DNA of 64,000 nt from Oscillospiraceae bacterium (lineage in GTDB: Bacteria > Bacillota > Clostridia > Oscillospirales > Acutalibacteraceae): assembly GCA_022650485.1 (NCBI GenBank), contig JALCPP010000003.1, forward strand, positions 1 through 64,000, written 5' to 3'. Within the stretch, counting starts at the first letter, position 1. Each line of letters opens with the position of its first letter. The notes below the pieces were generated by a model, which was not told the DNA's origin, ran no database searches, and worked only from the letters and a program-made list of their open reading frames with translations. Of the stretch, positions 45,996 to 56,269 are shown one piece after another. A program made the translations under genes and the position numbers.

Positions 45996-48074
45996 TCATC
46001 CGTTGGTGTGAAAGTGGTAGCTGAGTTTTTCGATGGCCGGCTCGGTGATGTACAGTACACCGGGCAGAACCACAATGATGATAGCGGCACTGATAATGGC
46101 GCCGCGCGCCAGCATTTCGCAGATGCTTTGAATGATTTCCATCTTGGAAATCCATGAAACGCCGGTGGTTGCGCAGAAGAACACCAGTGCACTGCTGATA
46201 ATGGAGCGGAACGAAGTGGAGCTGGCGGTTCTAATTGCTTCCAGCCGGCTTTTTCCGGCTTTCAGCTCTTCCTGGAACCGGGTGGTCATCAGGATGGAGT
46301 AATCGACGGTTGCACCCAACTGAATACAGTTGATTACGATGGGCGAAATAAACGGGATGACGGTGCCGGTCAGGTACGGAATGCCCAGATTGAGGAAAAT
46401 GGCCAGCTCAATCACGGCAACCAGAATGATGGGGATGGCGGCGGACCGGAAAACGAAAGCGACGAGAATCAGCATCAGAATCATGGAAATATAACTTGTC
46501 ACGGTGAAATCGTGGTCCGCAATTTCCACAAGATCTTTGGTTAACGCGCCTTCTCCGGTGACCTGTGCAGTCGGGTCATACTTTTTGGTAATCTGTATAA
46601 TCTGGTCAATCTGGGCGTTTTCATTGTTGTCGGCGGCCTGATACTGGGAATTGACCATGATAATCTGCCGCCCGTCTTTCTTGCAGATTTCCTTCATGCT
46701 GTCCGGAATAAAGGAATCCGGAACGGCAGGGCCGATAAAGTCATCGTAACCCAGAATGTTTTCAACGCCGTCCAGCTTTTTAATTTTCTGGATCATGTCT
46801 TTAGTTTGGTAAGAGGGCAGGTCGTCGCTCAGAATAATAAAGTGAGTCGTTGCCATGTTGAAATCTTTTTTCAGTTTGTCTGTGGCAACTCGCGAATCAA
46901 GGTTCGCGGGCAGGGTGCGGTCGATGTTGTAATAAACCTGCGTGTGGGACTGCATGTAGAATGCGGGGCCGATCAGCAGCAGAGCAATCGCAACCGAAAT
47001 AACGCGGTGCCGCAGCAGAAAGTTCGCCCCGCGGTCAAACTTTGGAATCAGGCTTCTGTGCGTGTACTTATGAATCGGCCGGTCAAACAGTAGAATCAGC
47101 GAAGGAAGCACGGTTACCGTGCTGAGTACGCCGAGCAGAACGCCCTTCATCATGACAATGCCGATATCCTTGCCAAGTGCCAGGTGCATAAAGCACAGTG
47201 CCAAAAACCCGGCGACTGTGGTCAGTGAACTTCCGGTCAGGGATAAAAACGTGCTTTGAATCGCACTGGCCATTGCGTCGCGACGGTCTTCAAACTTTGG
47301 CTTTTCTTCGTCATATCGGTTAATCAGGAAGATGGAGTAGTCCATGGTCACGCCCAATTGCAGAATTGCCGCAATCGCCTTGGTAATGTAGGAAATTTCA
47401 CCAAGAAAAATGTTGGTCCCCAGGTTGTAGGCGATGGCGAAGCCGATGCCAAGCAGAAAAACGAAGGGGAGAAACCAGGATTCCAGGCAGACGGACATCG
47501 CCACAAGGCACAGCCCGGAAGCCAACAGAACGTAAAACGGCATTTCGCCTTCCAGCAGGTTTTTCATGTCGCGCTGCATGGCGGAAAACCCGCTGAGGTA
47601 ACACTGTTTGTTCAGCAGCTTTTTAATATTGGCAATCGCGGTGTAAGTTTCTTCCGATGCGGTCGAGCCGTCGTATGTAATCAGCATCATGGTGGTGTTC
47701 TGACTGCTGTCACTGTAGAAAAAGTCGGTGACTTTGTCAGGCAGCATAGAAGCCGGTACGCTCAAATCCGCCAAATCATCCACCCAGACGCAGCTGTTTA
47801 CGCCGGGCACTTGTTTGATGTTTTCTTTCAGCGCCGAAATATCTTTTTTCGGCATTCCGTCAATCACCAGCATAGAGGTGGCGGCGTCATGAAAGGTGTC
47901 TTCCAGAACCTGTTCCCCCTGGACGGAGTCCAGGCTTTTGGGTAAATAGGACAAAATGTCGTAATTTACTTTCGTCTTCAAGTAGCCAAGGGCACTTGGA
48001 ATCAGAAGAAGAACGGCAATTAGGGCGACCACCGAGGGGTGGCGGGTTAAAATTTTGGAAAATTTGGAAAGCAA
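45996..48074 (-). CDS. MMPL/RND-family transporter
   Basis: 692 aa, TTG start (48074) seven bases after GGAGAG. Twelve membrane segments in two repeats: TM1 near 15-32, a ~150-residue extracytoplasmic loop, TMs 2-6, a second loop, TMs 8-12. LGVTMDYSIFLINRYDEE and LGATVDYSILMTTRFQEE are the paired proton-relay motifs of MMPL proteins. Likely exports lipids or hydrophobic compounds. It is 26 bp upstream of the secreted protein gene and 54 bp downstream of tetR, so all three form one operon. Confidence 0.93.
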   Translation of the reverse strand: MLSKFSKILTRHPSVVALIAVLLLIPSALGYLKTKVNYDILSYLPKSLDSVQGEQVLEDTFHDAATSMLVIDGMPKKDISALKENIKQVPGVNSCVWVDDLADLSVPASMLPDKVTDFFYSDSSQNTTMMLITYDGSTASEETYTAIANIKKLLNKQCYLSGFSAMQRDMKNLLEGEMPFYVLLASGLCLVAMSVCLESWFLPFVFLLGIGFAIAYNLGTNIFLGEISYITKAIAAILQLGVTMDYSIFLINRYDEEKPKFEDRRDAMASAIQSTFLSLTGSSLTTVAGFLALCFMHLALGKDIGIVMMKGVLLGVLSTVTVLPSLILLFDRPIHKYTHRSLIPKFDRGANFLLRHRVISVAIALLLIGPAFYMQSHTQVYYNIDRTLPANLDSRVATDKLKKDFNMATTHFIILSDDLPSYQTKDMIQKIKKLDGVENILGYDDFIGPAVPDSFIPDSMKEICKKDGRQIIMVNSQYQAADNNENAQIDQIIQITKKYDPTAQVTGEGALTKDLVEIADHDFTVTSYISMILMLILVAFVFRSAAIPIILVAVIELAIFLNLGIPYLTGTVIPFISPIVINCIQLGATVDYSILMTTRFQEELKAGKSRLEAIRTASSTSFRSIISSALVFFCATTGVSWISKMEIIQSICEMLARGAIISAAIIIVVLPGVLYITEPAIEKLSYHFHTNG

Positions 48075-48128
48075 TTAGCATCTCTCCGTTTCGTGTAAAT
48101 ACGTTTTGCCGGTGGCGATAGGGGTTCT

Positions 48129-48719
48129 CTAGGTAAGAATCCGTTCGATGGAACGGTAAAGCTCCGGGCGTACCTCGTCAAACCCGTAAGGTGTTTTCAT
48201 AATCAGGGAACTGTAGCAGACGGCCCCAACCATGCAGACAATCAGGTAAAGGCGCTGACCGGCGGCTTCACTGCTGCCGCCGCCGAGTGTAAAGTTTTCT
48301 ACAAAAGCGTTGCGCACATCTTCAAGTTCCGCACAGCCGAAAAGGCGTTCAAAAAGCTGGGGCGAAAGATTTTTGAAAATCAGTTCCAGAAAAGGAGTGT
48401 CGTTACGGAATGCCTGAATCAGGGAATCGACGAAAAAAATGACGCTTTCCTGAAAACTAAGCGAATTTTTTTTCTGCTCCTGTGCCAGAGCCGCCATACT
48501 CTTTTCAAGCAGGGCGGAAGTCCTTTTCAGTATGACCTTGTTCACAAGATCATACTTGTCTCTGCAATAAAGGTAAAAGGTTCCCTTTGCCACACCTGCC
48601 TGGCGTACAATTTCATCCACCACAGTGGCGTGAACACCTTTTGAGGTAAACAGGTCGTAGGCCGCATTATAAAGTTTGGTCATCTTTATTTTTTTATTTT
48701 CCAGCAGCTTTCCGCCCAT
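48129..48719 (-). CDS. TetR-family transcriptional regulator
   Basis: 196 aa. The N-terminal HTH reads VDEIVRQAGVAKGTFYLYCRDKYDLVNKV, the canonical TetR DNA-binding signature. The variable C-terminal half would bind the inducer. AAAGGAG precedes ATG. First gene of the MMPL operon; two TGAC-N5-GTCA palindromes lie just upstream, consistent with autorepression of the transporter operon. Confidence 0.94.
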   Translation of the reverse strand: MGGKLLENKKIKMTKLYNAAYDLFTSKGVHATVVDEIVRQAGVAKGTFYLYCRDKYDLVNKVILKRTSALLEKSMAALAQEQKKNSLSFQESVIFFVDSLIQAFRNDTPFLELIFKNLSPQLFERLFGCAELEDVRNAFVENFTLGGGSSEAAGQRLYLIVCMVGAVCYSSLIMKTPYGFDEVRPELYRSIERILT

Positions 48720-48740
48720 TACAAACCGCTCCTTTCAAAA

Positions 48741-48757
48741 AATGACCATAAGTCATT
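48741..48757. promoter_or_regulatory. TetR operator candidate 1
   Basis: AATGAC-CATAA-GTCATT, a perfect 6-5-6 palindrome, 22 bp upstream of the tetR start. Confidence 0.65.
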
Positions 48758-48787
48758 TATCAGTTCAATGTCAGTATAGATTAAAAA

Positions 48788-48800
48788 TGACTAACAGTCA
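48788..48800. promoter_or_regulatory. TetR operator candidate 2
   Basis: TGAC-TAACA-GTCA, the same core and spacing as the site at 48741. A pair of sites 47 bp apart fits a TetR-type repressor covering its own promoter. Confidence 0.6.
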
Positions 48801-48913
48801 ATATTTTATATTAAATTCATTGTTTTCACTAAATGAAAAATTGAAACGGCATAAAAATTGTAAATATTAGAAGTGAGGAATAAAGGGAAGCCGCCAGGCC
48901 GGTTCTGGGTTGA

Positions 48914-50464
48914 ATGATTTGTATGAAACCGGTCAAAATATGGGAAAAGGATGTGAGCGGAAGAATGGAAGAAAACCGGTTCCAGTCCTGCTGGCAGGCG
49001 GTCACCCCGCCTGAGTTCCCGGCGCTGAAAGGCGACTGCAATGCCGGCGCGGTGATTGTCGGCGGGGGGCTGTGCGGCCTTTTATGCGCGTATGAGCTGC
49101 TGTGTAAGAATGTGCGCGACATTGTGATTTTGGAGGCCGGCAGAATTCTGAGCGGTACAACCGCAAAGACGACGGGAAAGATTACGTCCCAGCACGGTCT
49201 GATGTATGCCGAACTGGAAAAAAATCTGCATGTTCGGGCCGCGTCGCAGTATGCAGGCGCGAATGAGGCGGCGGTTTCGCGTTTTGCGCAGATTGTCCGC
49301 GAGGAAAATATCGATTGTGATTTCGTTCCCTGTGACTCCTATGTTTATGCCTGCACGCCGGAAGGGGCGCAGCGTGTGAAAGCGGAAGCGGAGGCAGCCG
49401 GACGGCTTTCAATTGACGCGTCGTTTACAGAACAGTGCGAAGAACTTCCGTTTCCGGTCAGCGGTGCGGTGCGGTTTTCCGGTCAGGCTCGGTTTCATCC
49501 GATGAAGTTTGCCTGCCGCCTTGCGGAGATACTGCGTGACCGCGGTGTGAAAATCTTTGAACACACGGCGGCGGTCGCCCTGGACGACAACCGGGTTTTA
49601 ACCCGCGCGGGGTATGTATACGGGAAAAGTGTGCTGATTTGCTCCCACTATCCGTTCACAAACCTGCGGGGGCTTTATTTTGCGCGCATCGTGCAGAACC
49701 GGTCTTATCTGGCGGCTTTGCGCGGGGCGCCGCGGCTTGACGGGATGTATCTGGACTGTGAGCAGGCGGGCCTGTCGTTTCGAAGTGCCCGCATTTCAGG
49801 TGAAAACATGCTGCTGCTGGGCTGGGGGGCGCATAAAACCGGGCATGAAACCGATGTGCCTCATTATGAGAAGCTGAAGCAGGAAGCGAAAAAGCTCTAT
49901 CCAGATTCCTCCGTCACTTTTCTTTGGTCTGCACAGGACTGCGAAACAAACGACGGAATCCCGCTGGTGGGGCGGTACCGCCAGTTCGGCGACCGGGTTT
50001 ATCTTGCAACTGGGTTTCGAAAATGGGGGATGACGGGAAGCATGGCGGCGGCGAAACTGCTGTCGGACCTGGTCGTTTCTGGAAAAAGCGAAGGCGGCGG
50101 CGTGTTCTCTCCCCGGCGGCAGAATTTTGGAATGCAGGCCGGAAAGCTGTTTCGTGAAACGGCAGACACAGCGGCGAATTTTTTGCATGGGTATATGGAA
50201 ATTCCCAAAGGAGGAGTCGCCGAATTAAAAAACGGACAGGGCGGAATTGTGGAGTTTGAGGGGGCGAAAATCGGGGCGTGCCGCAGCGAAGACGGCAGCC
50301 TGCACGGAATCAGGCCGGTATGCACCCACATGCGCTGCCCGCTGCGCTGGAACCCGGAGGAAAAGACCTGGGACTGCCCCTGCCACGGTTCCCGGTTTGA
50401 CGTGAACGGGAACGTTTTGCAGAATCCCGCATTTCTTCCGCTGGAGAAGAGGGGGCCGGATTGA
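48914..50464 (+). CDS. FAD-dependent oxidoreductase with C-terminal Rieske domain
   Basis: 516 aa. A DAO-type FAD domain has the dinucleotide loop VIVGGGLCGLLCAYELL near residue 47 and the TTAKTTGKITSQHG segment. The C-terminal Rieske [2Fe-2S] domain has CTHMRCPLRW and CPCHGSRF ligands (Cys-x-His and Cys-x2-His). This architecture is widespread in Firmicutes; its electron partner and substrate are unknown. The start is uncertain: 48914 has no ribosome site, and Met 48964 (EENRFQSCW) is a plausible alternative. Confidence 0.9.
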   Translation: MICMKPVKIWEKDVSGRMEENRFQSCWQAVTPPEFPALKGDCNAGAVIVGGGLCGLLCAYELLCKNVRDIVILEAGRILSGTTAKTTGKITSQHGLMYAELEKNLHVRAASQYAGANEAAVSRFAQIVREENIDCDFVPCDSYVYACTPEGAQRVKAEAEAAGRLSIDASFTEQCEELPFPVSGAVRFSGQARFHPMKFACRLAEILRDRGVKIFEHTAAVALDDNRVLTRAGYVYGKSVLICSHYPFTNLRGLYFARIVQNRSYLAALRGAPRLDGMYLDCEQAGLSFRSARISGENMLLLGWGAHKTGHETDVPHYEKLKQEAKKLYPDSSVTFLWSAQDCETNDGIPLVGRYRQFGDRVYLATGFRKWGMTGSMAAAKLLSDLVVSGKSEGGGVFSPRRQNFGMQAGKLFRETADTAANFLHGYMEIPKGGVAELKNGQGGIVEFEGAKIGACRSEDGSLHGIRPVCTHMRCPLRWNPEEKTWDCPCHGSRFDVNGNVLQNPAFLPLEKRGPD

Positions 50465-50490
50465 CGGCATTGCGGTATTTTGAGCAAATG

Positions 50491-50539
50491 AAAAGGATAT
50501 CCGGCACATTCCTGAAACGAACGTGCCGAATATCCTTTA
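50491..50539. terminator. Bidirectional hairpin between convergent genes
   Basis: AAAGGATAT..CGGCAC / GTGCCG..ATATCCTTT, an imperfect 15-bp stem lying between the Rieske oxidoreductase and gdhA. The T-run is better on the minus strand. Confidence 0.65.
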
Positions 50540-50576
50540 CTATGAAAGCTGAGCTTCAACTGTTGTCAGTCAGCTT

Positions 50577-51932
<1,356 letters not shown>

Positions 51933-52062
51933 TTATTAAATTAAACGCTCGGGTTACCGCAGCTGCATTTTTACTATTAATAACTATAATATTAAATAGA
52001 AGACATTACAAGATAAAAACACAAATTTTTCTAACAAATCTGCAAGTTTTTTTAAATTAAAT

Positions 52063-53760
52063 TCATTTTTTATTTCCATGACCGTGATGGGCAGGGCCGG
52101 AATAATAGCGCTTTTTGCCGCTGGAGTGCCGCTTTGAGCCGTAAGAATGCGGTTTTCCTTTGTCTTTTGAAAACTTGGATTTTTTGCCTTTTATTTCGCT
52201 GATGTGTACCACACGCTGTTTCATGCGGCATCCATTCATTTTTTCTAAAACGGAACCTGCATATTCCGACGCAATTTCGAAGGTGGAATGTTCTTTCTCA
52301 ATATCAATTTTTCCGATTGCGCTGATGGGTAACCCAGTGGTTTCTACAATGGTTCCAACAATAAAATCTGCGTTGATTCTGCTGCTGGCACCCATGTCGA
52401 TGCTAAACCGCTTTTTCTTTGGTTCAACATGGCTTTGCTCCACTTTTGAAACATTTTTCAGTGTTTTAAGGCTTTTGTTTTTATTGTAAAGCATCTGGCA
52501 GAGCGCCGCCGCTACTTTTTTTGAGTCATAGCCGCTCTGTTCCAGTCCATCAACAAACTCAACCCAGTCGGAGCCGCCTTGTTCATCCAGAAACTGCTTA
52601 ATGCTGCCGCGGAATTTTTTTAAGTGCCGCTCTTTTACGTCGTCTGTGTTGGGCAGAGAGGCCTCTTGCAGTTTCAGCCCCATGAATTTTTCCAGGCAAT
52701 GGATTCTTTTCAGCTGTGCCCGCCCGGTGACCAGTGTGTAAGATGTGCCGGTTTTCCCCGCGCGCCCGGTGCGGCCGATGCGGTGAATGTAATATTCGTC
52801 ATCGTCCGGAATATCGTAATTGAATACGGAATCTACATTTTCAACATCAATGCCGCGCGCCGCAACATCGGTTGCGACCAAAAGCCGGGTGCGCCCGTGC
52901 TTAAAATCGCTCATGACCAGGTTCCGCTGATTCTGTTTTAAATCGCCGTGAAGGCCGGCAGCCTGAAATCCGTTTTCACCCAGTTTTTCACACAGTTCGT
53001 TGACCATTTTTTTGGTGTTGCAAAAGATCAGAGCCTGTTTTGGGCGGTGATATTCCAGCAGAAGGGCCAGTGCGTTGGTCTTTTCATTTCTGGGAACATA
53101 GCAGTAAAACTGCGCGATATTATCCACTGTTTTCTGCCCTTTGTCCACCGCAACCATCTGCGGGTCGGTCTGGAATTCTTTTGTAATCTTTAAAATGGCG
53201 GCGGGCAGGGTTGCGCTAAACAGAACGGTCTGGCGGTTTTCCGGTGCCTGCCTGAGAATTGTCTGAATATCCTCGACAAAACCCATGTTCAGCATTTCGT
53301 CCGCTTCGTCCAGAACAACCGTTTTCAGATTCTTGAGAGACAGGGTTTTGCGGCGCATATGGTCCATGATCCGGCCCGGTGTGCCGACAATAATCTGTGC
53401 CGTGCGCAGCTGCCGAATCTGCGGCGGCATGGATTCGCCGCCGCAAATCACCGCGACTTTGACGCTTTGCAGATATTTGGAAAATTTTCTTACCTCGGCG
53501 CCGGTCTGCATAGCAAGTTCACGCGTAGGGCTTAAAATCAGGATTTGCCCCCGGCCGTGGTTGCCTTGAGCGGCCATCTGAACAGCGGGGATGCCAAACG
53601 CGGCGGTTTTTCCGGTCCCTGTGTTGGAACGCCCGATTAAATCTTTTCCGCTTAAAAGTACGGGAATCGCGCCGCTTTGGATATCGGTGGCTTCCGTGTA
53701 TCCAACTTCTTCAATCGCGCGTAAAATTTCAGGGATTAAATTCATTTCTTTAAATTGCAT
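52063..53760 (-). CDS. DEAD-box RNA helicase with DbpA-like C-terminal domain
   Basis: 565 aa. Helicase motifs in order: TDIQSGAIP (Q), NTGTGKTAAF (I), PTRELAMQ (Ia), TPGRIMDH (Ib), VLDEADEMLNMG (II), LFSATLP (III), ATDVAARGIDV (V), YIHRIGRTGRAGK (VI). The C-terminal DbpA-type RNA-binding domain covers about 460-530, with FIVGTIVETTGLPISAIGKI. A Lys/Gly/His-rich tail follows. Such proteins act in ribosome assembly or cold adaptation. Confidence 0.95.
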   Translation of the reverse strand: MQFKEMNLIPEILRAIEEVGYTEATDIQSGAIPVLLSGKDLIGRSNTGTGKTAAFGIPAVQMAAQGNHGRGQILILSPTRELAMQTGAEVRKFSKYLQSVKVAVICGGESMPPQIRQLRTAQIIVGTPGRIMDHMRRKTLSLKNLKTVVLDEADEMLNMGFVEDIQTILRQAPENRQTVLFSATLPAAILKITKEFQTDPQMVAVDKGQKTVDNIAQFYCYVPRNEKTNALALLLEYHRPKQALIFCNTKKMVNELCEKLGENGFQAAGLHGDLKQNQRNLVMSDFKHGRTRLLVATDVAARGIDVENVDSVFNYDIPDDDEYYIHRIGRTGRAGKTGTSYTLVTGRAQLKRIHCLEKFMGLKLQEASLPNTDDVKERHLKKFRGSIKQFLDEQGGSDWVEFVDGLEQSGYDSKKVAAALCQMLYNKNKSLKTLKNVSKVEQSHVEPKKKRFSIDMGASSRINADFIVGTIVETTGLPISAIGKIDIEKEHSTFEIASEYAGSVLEKMNGCRMKQRVVHISEIKGKKSKFSKDKGKPHSYGSKRHSSGKKRYYSGPAHHGHGNKK

Positions 53761-54022
53761 GACTCATATTCCTCATTTTCTTATCTGCCCGAATAAATGG
53801 CTTGTGATTTTATTAGCATAACACAAAATAATCATTAAATAAGTGCATCATACATTTATGGCATTGAGATGAAATAGTATTCTTTGCTGGTAAATGCTGT
53901 ATACAGCTGGTTTTACGTCATTTTGAATAGAAGAAAAAATAAAATTCCGGTTATCAGTATTTGACTCATTCCGGATGTAAAATGTATAATGAAAATAAGA
54001 TCATGCAAAAGAGGATAAAAAT
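53761..54022. promoter_or_regulatory. Divergent promoter region; ABC-F promoter
   Basis: Toward the ABC-F gene: TTGACT (53961-53966), an 18-bp spacer, TATAAT (53985-53990). The half nearest the helicase gene is AT-rich with no further feature I can support. Confidence 0.7.
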
Positions 54023-55825
54023 TTGCTACTATTAACTGCTGAAAAATTGTGTAAGAGTTACCTTGAAAAACAGCTGGTCAAGGATGTTGTCCTTGGAATT
54101 AACAGCGGGGATAAAATCGGTTTAATCGGTGTGAACGGCACGGGAAAATCCACCTTGCTGAAAATGATAGCGGGAGTGGAACCGCCTGACAGCGGCATGG
54201 TTACGAAATCCACCGGGGTTCGGGTCGCGTATCTTCCGCAGAATCCGGAATTCGAGGCCGGCGCCACCGTTCTGCAGCAGGTGATGCGCGGCCTTTCCGG
54301 GCAGCAGCGCGAGCGGAAAGAGTACGAATGCAAGGCGATTCTGAATAAACTTGGAATTTCTGATTTTGACGAACCGCTGAACCGGCTTTCCGGCGGACAG
54401 AAGAAACGGGTTTCGCTGGCCAGTACGCTGGCAACCCCCGCCGAGGTATTGATATTAGATGAACCGACCAATCACCTGGATAATGATATGGTGGATTGGC
54501 TGGAGCAGTATCTTGCCCGCTATACGGGCGCGTTGCTGATGGTGACGCATGACCGCTATTTTCTGGACCGCGTTACGAACCGGATTGCGGAGCTTCACGA
54601 CGGAACGCTTTACATGTATCAGGCAAATTACACGAAATACCTGGAACTGAAAGCGGAGCGGGAAGATATGGCTGCCGCAAGCGAGCGGAAACGCCGCAGT
54701 CTGCTGAAAAAGGAACTGGAGTGGATTCAGCGGGGCGCGCGCGCACGCGGAACGAAACAGAGATTCCGGGTGGAACGCTTTGAAAAGATGAGCGCTCAGT
54801 CTACCGCCGCGGAGCAGGAAAACCTGAAAATGGATTCGATGAGTACCAGGCTTGGAAAAAAGATTATTGAAGTTTACGGGGTTTCCAAACGGTACGGGGA
54901 ACGGCTGCTGTTTCAGGATTTTTCTTACAACCTGCTCCGCAGGGACCGCATCGGTGTAATCGGCCCGAATGGATGCGGAAAATCAACCCTTTTAAAGGTG
55001 ATTATAGGAAAAATTGCTCCGGACAGCGGAACCGTGGAAATCGGTGAGACGGTGCGGATCGGTTATTTTTCACAGGAGTGTGAAGAAATGAATCCGACGC
55101 TGCGTGTGATCGATTATATTAAAGAGATTTCAGAGGTCGTTGAAACACCGGACGGCACCCTGACGGCTTCTCAAATGCTGGAAAAATTTTTGTTTTCGCC
55201 CGATTTGCAGTATTCGGCGATTCAGCGCCTTTCCGGAGGGGAACGCCGCAGGCTGTACCTGCTGGGAGTTCTGATGCAGGCGCCGAATGTTCTGCTGTTT
55301 GACGAACCGACAAATGATCTGGATATTGAAACACTGACAATTTTGGAAGATTATCTGCAGAATTTTTCAGGGGCTGTCATTGTGGTTTCGCATGACCGGT
55401 ATTTTCTTGATAAGGTTGCGGAGCATATTTTTTCGTTTGAACCGGACGGCAAAATCATAGATTCCATCGGCGGCTATTCTGAGTATCTGGAACGGGAAAA
55501 AGAAAATTCGCGGGAAACACCAAAATCTTCCGCGAAAACGATAAAATCGGAATCGCGCGAAACACCGCGCCAAAAGCCCCGCAAATTGAAATTTTCATTT
55601 AACGAACAGCGGGAATATGACGGAATCGACGGTGCTGTTGCGGATTTGGAGCAGAAGATTTCTTTAGTTGATGAAGAAATCAAGCGGGACTCCAGCGATT
55701 ACGTCCGCTTAACGGAGCTGACGCAGGAAAAAGAATCGCTGGAAGCGGAACTGAATGCAAAAATGGAGCGCTGGGTTTATTTAAACGAATTGGCTGAGCG
55801 GATTCAGACGCAGGATGAGGTATAA
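54023..55825 (+). CDS. ABC-F family ATPase
   Basis: 600 aa, TTG start after AAGAGGAT. Two ABC domains: Walker A GVNGTGKST and GPNGCGKST, signatures LSGGQKKRVSLA and LSGGERRRLYLL, Walker B VLILDEPTNHLD and VLLFDEPTNDLD. They are joined by a charged linker (about 235-280), with a C-terminal coiled coil (about 510-600). No membrane domain. ABC-F proteins act on the ribosome, either as translation factors of the Uup/EttA kind or as antibiotic protection proteins. The C-terminal coiled coil is Uup-like. Confidence 0.94.
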   Translation: MLLLTAEKLCKSYLEKQLVKDVVLGINSGDKIGLIGVNGTGKSTLLKMIAGVEPPDSGMVTKSTGVRVAYLPQNPEFEAGATVLQQVMRGLSGQQRERKEYECKAILNKLGISDFDEPLNRLSGGQKKRVSLASTLATPAEVLILDEPTNHLDNDMVDWLEQYLARYTGALLMVTHDRYFLDRVTNRIAELHDGTLYMYQANYTKYLELKAEREDMAAASERKRRSLLKKELEWIQRGARARGTKQRFRVERFEKMSAQSTAAEQENLKMDSMSTRLGKKIIEVYGVSKRYGERLLFQDFSYNLLRRDRIGVIGPNGCGKSTLLKVIIGKIAPDSGTVEIGETVRIGYFSQECEEMNPTLRVIDYIKEISEVVETPDGTLTASQMLEKFLFSPDLQYSAIQRLSGGERRRLYLLGVLMQAPNVLLFDEPTNDLDIETLTILEDYLQNFSGAVIVVSHDRYFLDKVAEHIFSFEPDGKIIDSIGGYSEYLEREKENSRETPKSSAKTIKSESRETPRQKPRKLKFSFNEQREYDGIDGAVADLEQKISLVDEEIKRDSSDYVRLTELTQEKESLEAELNAKMERWVYLNELAERIQTQDEV

Positions 55826-55877
55826 AGATATTTTTAATAGTACATTCCGTTAAGACGAACAAAGGAGCTACACGGAA

Positions 55878-56105
55878 ATGAATCAAGAACCAAAAGAACC
55901 GGAATTAAATGAAAAGAATCAACCGGAGGAATCCTCTGCCAAGAAAAAAGAAAATCATAGTGAAGAGAATAGGATAGCAATTTTTTTGCCTATCGGAATG
56001 GGGATTGGAATCGCTTTCGGGGTTGCTTTTCACAATCTTGCACTCGGGATTTCTATGGGAACGTGCCTGGGCATTGCATTAGGAATATGCAATAAGAAAA
56101 AATAA
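55878..56105 (+). CDS. Small glycine-zipper membrane protein, 75 aa
   Basis: A hydrophilic, Glu/Lys-rich N-terminus (1-32) is followed by about 36 hydrophobic residues with Gly spacing (IGMGIGIAFGVAF and GISMGTCLGIALG), and a KKK end. One or two tightly packed membrane helices are likely. AAAGGAG precedes ATG, 52 bp after the ABC-F gene, and a terminator follows. I do not recognise a family. Confidence 0.8.
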   Translation: MNQEPKEPELNEKNQPEESSAKKKENHSEENRIAIFLPIGMGIGIAFGVAFHNLALGISMGTCLGIALGICNKKK

Positions 56106-56129
56106 ATTTTGGGTGCCGGCTGAACAGCA

Positions 56130-56185
56130 GGCTTTCTTTCAGACAGGATGGGGAAATCATCCGGACTGAAAGAAAGTCTTTTTTA
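56130..56185 (+). terminator. Terminator after the small membrane protein gene
   Basis: 11-bp perfect outer stem CTTTCTTTCAG / CTGAAAGAAAG with an inner GGATG/CATCC pairing, followed by TCTTTTTT. Confidence 0.9.
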
Positions 56186-56269
56186 TTTTCATAGGATGGC
56201 AGATCAAGTGAAACAATATTGTCGGGAAGCCGTGGAACGTCCTAATAATTTTTATCGTAAGGGGGAAAT

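Noticed and set aside
45970-46155. 62-residue N-terminal extension of the 944-aa secreted protein
   Set aside because: It overlaps the MMPL gene, is rich in His/Arg/Cys, and would bury the signal peptide; a proper ribosome site precedes 45969.
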